From NCBI GenBank assembly GCA_933207985.1, contig OW240915.1:111492069-111556068 (forward strand): DNA of 64,000 nt, in the 5' to 3' direction. The notes beneath the pieces are model-generated. The model saw only the letters and a program-made list of their open reading frames with translations. It was not told where the DNA came from and made no database searches. Within the stretch, counting starts at the first letter, position 1, and the number at the start of each line of letters is the position of its first letter. Both the position numbers and the translations under genes were made by a program. Origin of the DNA: Pelobates cultripes. Taxonomy: Eukaryota > Chordata > Amphibia > Anura > Pelobatidae. Below are positions 56,575 to 64,000 of this stretch, piece after piece.

Positions 56575-57340
56575 ATGTGACAAACTAAATCTCGTCACGA
56601 GTTCTTGGAGGGGCATACTTGCCAGCCTCTTGCCCTGTGACTATGGCCCCTATTTTAAATCCTGGTTAAAACCACTGTGTGTACCTTTTTGTACTTGTAT
56701 GGCCACAATTCAAACTTTCGAAGCGGCACTTCGAACTCCCAAACTCCCAAACTCCCGAAGCCATTTGAAGTGCCATTCGACCACAAGGCGGCCATCTTGT
56801 TTGCATGGACCAAAACCGCGAATAGACTTCAGGGGGACTTAGCCACGAATGCCCTGGAACTATTTTCGCCATGAAAACCTTGTAGTTACCGGTCGGTCCT
56901 CCAGCGGCACTTAACCGCAATTCTATTGTACTAATTTTGGCTATGGGACCATGCCTGCGGTCGGTAAAAAATATGACTTCTAAACCCCTGAACTGATCTG
57001 GGTGATTTTTGGATATGTTGGTCACCCAGATTAGGGCTAAGTAAGATGTAAGATTTGTGGGGATACTATGTGTTTTGGGGTACTTTTGGGACTTTTTAGA
57101 AAATGTGTTTTATGTGTTTGGAGATAATTGAGTTTAGTATAATGATTGGCTCAATTATCTCCATGTGGGATTGCAGCTGTCACTAGGGTCATGTCAAAAG
57201 TTGATTATTGGCTATACACCTTTCCAACCAAAATAAATGAGTTGCTTTTTTTATTACACAGCCATATTACAGCTCCTCTGCCCACTACAAGGGTTAATAA
57301 GTGTGTAGGGGTTCATAAGAATACCCTCTTCTGTCTTAAA
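56575..57340 (+). mobile_element. LTR-like region related to the 51.7-52.4 kb LTR
   Basis: Carries a hairpin of the same design as 52287 (57120-57162), preceded by repeated GTGATTTTTGGATATG and TTTTGGGGTACTTTTGGG words and followed by an AAAATAAATGAGTTGC polyadenylation-like site. Near 57290 GGGTTAATAAGTGTGTAGGG also resembles 14580-14610 and its duplicate. Probably a decayed retrovirus-like LTR; no coding part. Confidence 0.4.
57120..57162. repeat. 13-bp-arm hairpin, covarying partner of 52287
   Basis: GGAGATAATTGAG and CTCAATTATCTCC with a 17-nt loop. The distal pairs (GAG/CTC) replace GGCTTA/TAAGCC of the other copy while pairing is kept. Confidence 0.9.
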
Positions 57341-58799
57341 ATATTTTACCTTTAGCTAAAAAAAAAAAAAGCAAGATGAATTGTTAGTGCAGGACTTACC
57401 TAACAGGGTTGCCTTGATGCTGAAAGGTGATATTACATTTTACAGGTTGTTTATAGTGCTAAAAACATCTATACTTTAAATGAGTATTTGGCAGGAAACT
57501 TTTTTGGCTTTACTTATATTTTTAGACTGATTAATATCATACTATTCTATACATAAAATACTATCATACTATAGCCATTACTGCTGCCCAGTAGGTGTGT
57601 GCACCTACATTGATGGCATTGCAGAAGAGCAATTTGTTTCTTAACAGTTCTAAGAATGACACAGATTGCCTTGTACATAGTTGCAGTATCCTGTTATACA
57701 GCACTGGAACATGGAGCCACAGTAAATGGTATGCTTGCCAACATACATCTGGTTATTTAAATTTAAAAAAAAGAGCTATGATTATTTGCATATCAAATTT
57801 GTTCAAATAACCGGTGTCAAACATTGCTATCATCTCTGTACATTTGCATTAATTATAGATGATTTGTTCAAATAACTTATGTGATAGTAGGTGAGCAAAT
57901 CATGCCATCATTTATTAAAAATCAGGAGTTATGAGAAAGTAAACGCACTGTATTGCAGGTAATTACTGACTGGAATTATATTTTAATGCACGTGTAGGCA
58001 GTTGAGAAAAATTATTCATTTCCAGAGTTACAATGAATAATTCTGTATATTTCACAATTCTGTTCAGGCTCTTGGGATTCATTGCTTTCTCATATTTTTA
58101 CGTTGCAGAAGTATGGGGTTTCTTTACTAGACACACAATAATACCGTGGGCTGCTGCTTTACATAAAAATACTAAGGTAAAAAAGAAGAGAACATTTCCT
58201 CTTGCCCAGATACTCCTGAATTAGCACTCACACAAACTTTGAGCAGATATAGCCTGCTTCATTCATCCTTGTGTGACACTGTTGTTTACGGTTAGTGCAG
58301 TGCTAGCTCCTGCCACTTAAAAAAAAAAAAAATCACCAATTTAGTTTTTAACAGGTCTTTTTGTTGGTTAGGCTTTTTGAGAATGAAAATCCTTTATTTT
58401 CCCCTCGCTGTGTTCATTCCGGTATGTGCTGGTAAGTGTGCAAGCACTGTGCAGTGTTTCTTAAAAGTCATACACAATAACATTTCAGTAGTAAATCCAT
58501 GAAACACTATAAAGTTGTTCATTTCCACAATACACAATTTTAATTAAGTGTTTGAGCCATTTTTTTTACAATAAGAAAAATAAACCTGTCACCATCAATA
58601 CGAAATTATAGGAGGTAGGGAAAGGGGTCCTGTTCACCCATCTACAATCAGCAGTAGTAGCTTCTGTGAGTTTGAAGCTTGAAGGACTGCTGACACTTCT
58701 GCCACTGTAACCTCCAACACCTCCACTGGCACTATTGGTGGATACCTTTGTTTATATTTTAACTTGTGCTCTTTTGACAGAACATTAAGTTCTATATAT

Positions 58800-58840
<41 letters not shown>

Positions 58841-59321
58841 ATTTTTTTTTAAATATTAAATATGTTTCGAATCACACTCCTGCCTTTGGTGTTGAATAGA
58901 ATGGGCTATTTTCCTGTGTTGATAGGGGATTTTGGAGACCTCATCTTTTTATTCATTTATTTAATGATATGATTTCAGTTTGCTTGCGTAAGCAGGGGGC
59001 ATTTATCCATTGTTGAATGTTGATACAATTATTTTATGCATTGGTTTGTGTATATGTTTTTGTTTATTTATACATATGCCTGTGTGTGTGTGCATTCATC
59101 TATACATTCTCCTCCCCTATACTTTGTTGCTCCAGTTGCTTTTCCACACCCTTGTGTGTTTTTCATATTTGTTTATGTCGATTTGATTGCTCACCCCTTT
59201 TCATCATATTGTTTTTGTCTGTGTACTTGAAGAGCACATTTAGTAACATTGGTCATTTGCCAGATGCCATACTTCAAGGTGTGATGGACATAAAGGGGAT
59301 CTTGATGCACTTGTTAAACTC
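57341..59321. other. Unassigned sequence
   Basis: No gene recognised. An (AT)n microsatellite lies at about 58803-58836 and a T-rich tract follows it. Confidence 0.45.
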
Positions 59322-59798
59322 TTAAAGGACCAATCTAGGCACCCAGACCACTTCAGCTTAATGAAGTGGTCTGGGTGCCTGGTCCCTCTAGGATTAACCC
59401 TTTTTTTTATAAACATAGCAGTTTCAGAGAAACTGCTATGTTTATACTGAGGGTTAATCCAGCCTCAGAGCTCTAGTGGCTGTCTCATTGACAGCCGCTA
59501 GAGGCGCTGCGTTTCCCACTGTGAAAATCACAGTGAGAGGCGGCCCATAGGAAAGCATCGTAAATGCTTTCCTATTACGCTGAATGCGCTGCTGCTCCTG
59601 CCGCGCATGCCATTCAATATGACGCAGCAAGGAGGAGAGGAGGGAGAGCTCGCCCGGGCGCTGGAGAAAGGTAAGTGTTTAACCCCTTCCTCTCTCCAGA
59701 GCCCGGCGGGAGGGGGTCCCTGAGGGTGGGGGCACCCTCAGGGCACTATAGTGCCAGGAAAATGAGTATGTTTTCCTGGCACTATAGTGGTCCTTTAA
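59322..59798. mobile_element. T2-type MITE (complete, 477 bp)
   Basis: TTAA at 59322-59325 and 59795-59798; begins TTAAAGGACCAATCTAGGCA and ends CACTATAGTGGTCCTTTAA. Subterminal hairpins: GGCACCCAGACCACTTCA/TGAAGTGGTCTGGGTGCC at about 59337-59379, and AAACATAGCAGTTTC/GAAACTGCTATGTTT at 59412-59445. GC-rich middle. Confidence 0.9.
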
Positions 59799-61529
59799 TG
59801 CCACCAATAATGCGTAAACGATTGCCAAGGTGTGCAGACATAACCATGTACACACAATTTGAACCATTGCAAATTACATTTGTTTATTACAGACACATAT
59901 AATTTGCAGTGGCTGTCCAGAGCAGTGTCAATGCTACCTTTATAGGATTGGCTCTGCCGAGCCCCCCACTTGTAGCTGCATGAGCCAGTGGGATGATGTA
60001 TAGATCTCTCAGTCCTGCACTCACTGTGAGTGCAGGTTGCTCCCCTGGATGGGTGCAGGTTTTTGCAGATGCTCTGTCCAGGTCAGAGGACATTCAGAGA
60101 GATCTGCACCAAGCAGGAGATGCAGATCGTCCTGACAGTCCATAATACCACCAGGAAAACTGCTAGACAACCAGGGAATCAAGGGCCCGCCTCACTGCTG
60201 TAAATGTAAGCAGAAGGGTGTTCAACTAATTTTTAAAAGGTTGCAGTGTATGGGACAGACAACTACACTCCCAGATGCAGAAATTCAAAGACTCCAAAAA
60301 ATAACCGAACAAAACAAAGTAACTGAATTTCTCTACTTTGATATTTTTTACTACAATTTGTAATGATTTTTTCAGTTTGTTACAAAACATGGTTTATGGG
60401 TTAGACCTCTTACAATTTCATTTAAATTCAGTTACATTATGCCAACGTGATTAGAAAGATACACTGCACGTTTCAACTTATTTTCTTTTCACACAGAAAG
60501 ACAACAAATATACAGTGTAAGCACCTTCCATTCAAAATGCCAAGCAAAATAACATACATTTGCAGTGTTTAATAGGAGAGTTGTGCAGAATTCAGAGTTG
60601 ACATGCATGAGTTCATGATAAGTTAAAGGTTGCTGTAATTATTACACAGTTGTATTTAATGAAATATCTTCTGGATTCCCAGCAATCACAGCATCTAGGG
60701 CTCTGCAACTAGACAATAAGATTAAGCTCTGTTGGATCATCATGAGACCTAGCATACACGCTATAGTTGCTATAGTAACTTTAATTATTTTTATTAGGGA
60801 AAGATGATCTACTGAATGATTGAATCCATTTTCTGACTTATCTAGCTTATTGGCCTGAATGTTTATTACGATATAACTGGCTGATTTATTTTGCAAATTA
60901 CCTTTTGAAGCCAGTTGTTCTTTCATAGAGCAAATTGTATTTATGGTTCAAAATTGTGCATTTATCTGCATTTAGCATATAGGGTAATGGAATATTGACC
61001 AATGTATGTTTCTCCTATAAAATTAAACTAAGATCATGGGGATTTTTCATCTACTGTACTCCTAGATACATAATCTTTGTTACTCCAAATGCATAATCCC
61101 CCGTACTGCTATATTTTAAATAAGATGAATTATTTGCTGATCTCAATATGCACGATTGTGCCTAGCATTATTTTGGTTATTTTGAATGCTGAACTCTGTA
61201 ATTCTGAAATTACTAAACCATGTAACTTGAGTCATTATGCAAGGTGTAACATATGTTTTAATTTGCAGATATGCATCCATCTGTCTGTTTGTCTATATAT
61301 TTATCTACCTACCTTTTTGTATGTCTATATATTTATTGGATTTCTCTACATTTCGAATGACAACTGTATCCATCATCATCATCATAATTACATACCTGAC
61401 AGATGGATCTTTCTGAAAATCTGTTACTGTTCACTCAATACAGCAGAATGTATTAGATCTGTACTTACTACCTTTAAATACTTACTAATAAGCAAACTAA
61501 AACAGCCCCATAAAATGTGATGACAGAAA
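59799..61529. other. Unassigned sequence
   Basis: No convincing gene; the longest open frame (61077-61520, 147 aa) has no recognisable domain and a cysteine/tyrosine/leucine-rich composition typical of chance frames. A short (CAT)n patch is at 61371-61386. Confidence 0.45.
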
Positions 61530-61611
61530 CACTGTAGATGTTTCCCTGTCATTTAGGAGTTAAAACACTTAGACACACCTCCCCTGGATGTGACTCAAAC
61601 AGCCTGCATGA
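61530..61611. mobile_element. T2-type MITE fragment, insertion target of DIRS element
   Basis: TTTAGGAGTTAAAACACTTA then ACACACCTCCCCTGGATGTG and CAGCCTGCATGAAAAA match the reverse complement of the right half of the MITE at 5812-6320. The match ends abruptly at the DIRS terminal repeat. Confidence 0.75.
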
Positions 61612-61945
61612 AAAACTGTAATTTTACTCACAGTAAATTCCTTTCTCCTTAGTATGGTGGCAGTACAATAGGGATGTACTCTTCCCTCGGGACAAACATC
61701 TGAAATAAATAATTAACATAAAAAGTTCCTCCCCTTACCAGGTATAAGAGACCAAACCAGCCCTGGGACCTCAATACGTACCAAGAACACCTCAGTGAAT
61801 CCATAGAACACCAAAAAATTAATATATACATAAAGGGAGGGATTGATGTACTGCCACCATATTAAGGAAAAAGGAATTTACGGCGAGTAAAATTACAGTT
61901 TTTCCTGACATATGGTGGCAGTACAATAGGGATATATTGAGATCC
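61612..61945. repeat. DIRS terminal repeat and internal complementary region
   Basis: 61612-61668 is an imperfect reverse complement of about 61847-61901. The segment 61847-61930 is itself a hairpin (GTACTGCCACCATAT/ATATGGTGGCAGTAC). Same architecture as 23200-23896. Confidence 0.85.
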
Positions 61946-61963
61946 CAGACTAAGGGCGGGAAT

Positions 61964-62950
61964 TTAGGCAATAACAGCTTGTAACACCTTGTGCCCAAAA
62001 TCAGCGTCAGAGGCAGAGAATACATCTAGCCTGTAATGTTTGACGAAAGTGTTGAAAGAAGACCAGGTAGCCGCCTTGCATATATCTTCCAGAGAGGCAC
62101 AGGCTTTTTCAGCCCAAGAGGCAGCCATGGCTCTAGTAGAATGTGCTTTCAAGGAGGCAGGCAGAGGTAGATTCGAGGTAGAATAAGCCAATTTTATAGT
62201 ATCCACCTTGGAGGCAACTTGGCCCTTAAATTTTCCAAAGAAATTCACGAATAGATGATCAATCATCCTATACGCAGAGGAGCGGTCCAAGTAGATTTTC
62301 AGAGACCTACCCACATCTAGTTGGTTCCAATCAAATTCCCAATCTGGCTTAGATGAACCATTAAAGGAAGGAAGAAAAATAGGTTGGTTGATAACCTTGG
62401 AGGAGATGACTTTCGGAAGAAAAGAAGGCTTAGGGAACCACTTGATCCGGAATAAATTTTGTAAAGTCAGGAGAGGAAGAAAGGGCCTGGAGTTCCCCTA
62501 TCCTCTTAGCCGTAGTAATGGCCACCAAAAACATATTCTTCAGGGACAGATTCTTCAATGAAGCTTCTTCCAAAGGTTCAAAAGGCTGAGTACACAGATT
62601 TCAAAACTAAAGACAAACCCCACGAGGGAAAACAGATTTTCTTAGGAGGCTTTACGAGTCTTACAGCTTTAAAAAAATCTCCTAATGAGAGGATCAGAGG
62701 CCCAATTATTTACCAAAAAATGACTGAGAGCGGAAACTTGGACTTTGAGGGTAGTCAGACTAAAACCTTGAGCAAGACCATCTTGTAAAAAATGAAGGAT
62801 AGTTTCAGTAGAAGGAGAGGATCCTATGCAACGATTAGATATGCACCAGTGAAAAATAGAAGAGGTAGAGCTCCTGGTAGAATTTAACAGTAACTGAAAC
62901 CTCTCTTCTTTAATGCCCCTATTATGCAGAATTAGCCGTGCAGCAGCCAG
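61964..62950 (-). pseudogene. DIRS tyrosine recombinase (frameshifted)
   Basis: The N-terminal helical domain reads LLLNSTRSSTSSIFHWCISN and ETILHFLQDGL...TLKVQVSALSHFL (62700-62900). A frameshift in an A/T run near 62670 leads to KAVRLVKPPKK, FPSWGLSLVL and FLVAITTAKRIGELQAL (about 62490-62560) with the first catalytic arginine. After another shift come LFVNFFGKFKGQVASK, AHSTRAMAASWAEKACAS (HxxR at 62132-62143) and ICKAATWSSFNTFVKHYRLD with the nucleophilic tyrosine codon at 62033-62035. It ends DFGHKVLQAVIA at 61964. In DIRS elements this enzyme integrates circular cDNA without target duplication. All catalytic residues I can place are present, but the frame is broken at least twice. Confidence 0.92.
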
Positions 62951-64000
62951 GCTGTCAACCCGAACATGTTCAATACTTCTACTGGAATTCCCTTGTTTTC
63001 CAGAAGATCCGGTGTTACTGGGAGAATCCAGTACTTTAAAGCCATTTTCTTTAAAACCGAGAACCAGCTGCAGTTTGGCCTGTACGGTATTATGGCCAGA
63101 ATATGAGCTTGATCTGATGTTACCTTTTGCAGAAACTCCCATCGGATCGAAAGACCATCCATTACCAGTGGCCTGTCTACCTTGAAGAGGGAGGCAAACA
63201 ATCTTACTTTTGCATTTGATCTTCTTGCCATGAGGTCTATGACTGGAAGACCGAATCTCTTCACCAGCTGAGCTAAAATTTCTGGATTCCGAGACCACTC
63301 ATTCTGGGACCATTTTGATCTGCTTAAATCGTTTGCTACCACGTTGTCTATTCCCCGAATGTGAATGGCTGAAATGTCGTCTAGATGACTTTGAGCCCAG
63401 GACATAATCCGTGAGCAAAGGAAATACAATTTTTTTACTCTTGTACCGCCTTGTTTGTTCAGGTAGGAGACTGTAGTCTGATTGTCAGATGAACCGACAG
63501 AGTGTCTGACTTGATAAAAAAAACATAGAAACAGAATAGACCTTGTAGGGGAAAGGTGTGATTTTTCTAGGTTGATAATCCAACCATGTTCTTCCAGGAT
63601 TTCTAGTGTATAGGCCACATCTGATTCTAGAGCGCCTCTTGAATCTGCCTTTATGAACCAGTCGTCCAAGTAAGGTACTACTGTGATTCCTTGCATCCTC
63701 AAAAAAGCTGTGACAGGTGTGAGGACCTTTGTAAAAATCCTGGGTGCTGAAGCTAGCCTGAATGGAAGGGCTCTAAATTGGAAATGATGGACATTTTTCC
63801 CTTTTCTTGTAGCAGACCTCAGGTATTTTTTTGATTTCACATCCATATGAATATGCAGATAGGCATCCTTTAGATTCAAAGTTGCCATGAAATCTCATTT
63901 TTGAAGGATATGAGTGACAGACGCTATAGTCTCCATTCTGAAATGTTGGTAAGGAAAGGTTTTCTAGATCCAAGATTGGACGAAAAGACATGTCAGGTTT
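62932..64000 (-). pseudogene. DIRS reverse transcriptase/RNase H (partial, internally deleted)
   Basis: It enters at the window edge with MSFRPILDLENLSLP. After a frameshift near 63950 and a TGA near 63905 it reads MATLNLKDAYLHIHMD (motif A), FQFRALPFRLASAPRIFTK (motif B, with the usual glycine replaced by arginine), ITVVPYLDDWFIKA (motif C, YLDD), and LEEHGWIINLEKSHLSP. Around 63510-63530 the thumb and the start of RNase H are missing: the frame jumps to DNQTTVSYLNKQGGT and then VANDLSRSKW (RNase H end), GLPVIDLMARRSNAKVRLF and ILAIIPYRPNCSWF. The frame stays open across the junction. Confidence 0.92.

Larger units (their letters stand above)
61612..64000 (-). mobile_element. DIRS-like tyrosine-recombinase retrotransposon (3' part, runs off window)
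   Basis: Minus-strand order from the right edge: reverse transcriptase, RNase H remnant, tyrosine recombinase, internal complementary region (61840-61945), short spacer, terminal repeat (61612-61700). The terminal segment ACTGTAATTTTACTCACAGT is complementary to part of 61847-61901, and GGTGGCAGTACAATAGGGAT occurs as a direct repeat at 61662 and 61914. All domains are mutated. The 5' part lies beyond the window. Confidence 0.92.

Noticed and set aside
61077..61520. 147-aa open frame as a possible host gene
   Set aside because: No domain, biased chance composition, no supporting exon structure or neighbours.

Overview
This window is eukaryotic and almost certainly from an anuran amphibian (frog or toad). 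The evidence is its repeat content: T2-type MITEs with TTAA target sites and TTAAAGG-type ends (described in Xenopus), decayed DIRS tyrosine-recombinase retrotransposons, Penelope-like elements, CR1/L2-like and L1-like LINEs, Tc1/mariner and hAT DNA transposons, and long microsatellites. I found no convincing host exon, tRNA, CRISPR array or operon. It reads as intergenic or deep intronic DNA built from nested, mostly dead transposons. The species cannot be named from sequence alone. There is one 100-N assembly gap at 20567-20666.

Layout. 1-6.66 kb is a minus-strand CR1/L2-like LINE (copy A), interrupted by two T2-type MITEs and by a 3.5-kb hAT transposon with an intact 8-bp target duplication; the hAT carries an antisense fragment of 18S rRNA. 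6.8-8.66 kb is a Penelope-like element 3' part with a GIY-YIG endonuclease remnant. 11.3-17.4 kb is a stack of Tc1-like and hAT-like pieces with striking palindromes, a 650-bp polypurine tract and GT/CA arrays. About 3.3 kb of it (13.25-16.58 kb) recurs nearly identically at 24.99-28.31 kb. 19.5-20.4 kb is an L1-like ORF1 relic. 20.67-23.9 kb is a decayed plus-strand DIRS element. 29.24-30.78 kb is a 1.5-kb L1-derived retroposon with a 10-bp target duplication. 31.2-33.25 kb holds a minisatellite, a Tc1 end and two MITEs; 33.25-37.87 kb is featureless.

37.94-39.49 kb is a full-length Tc1-like transposon with long terminal inverted repeats and a broken DD34E transposase, sitting at the tail of a second LINE (copy B, 39.5-43.2 kb). 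Inside copy B, 40.49-41.77 kb is a cluster of Penelope-type sequences that contains one hammerhead ribozyme with every core position intact (40817-40890) and two related motifs. 43.2-51.7 kb is mostly unassigned apart from an 80-bp MITE and a 47-49-bp minisatellite. 51.7-57.4 kb has two LTR-like regions sharing a covarying hairpin, plus MITEs and an L1-like ORF2 start. 59.3-59.8 kb is a complete MITE. The last 2.4 kb is the 3' part of a minus-strand DIRS element (RT, RNase H, tyrosine recombinase, internal complementary region, terminal repeat) inserted into an older MITE.

Functionally the window records successive insertions: LINE copies first, then hAT, MITE, Penelope and Tc1 insertions into them. 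Every element-encoded protein I could read carries frameshifts, stops or deletions, so none looks autonomous now. The parts most likely to still do something are RNA or DNA structures: the hammerhead motif, long palindromes, DIRS complementary regions, and intact MITE termini.
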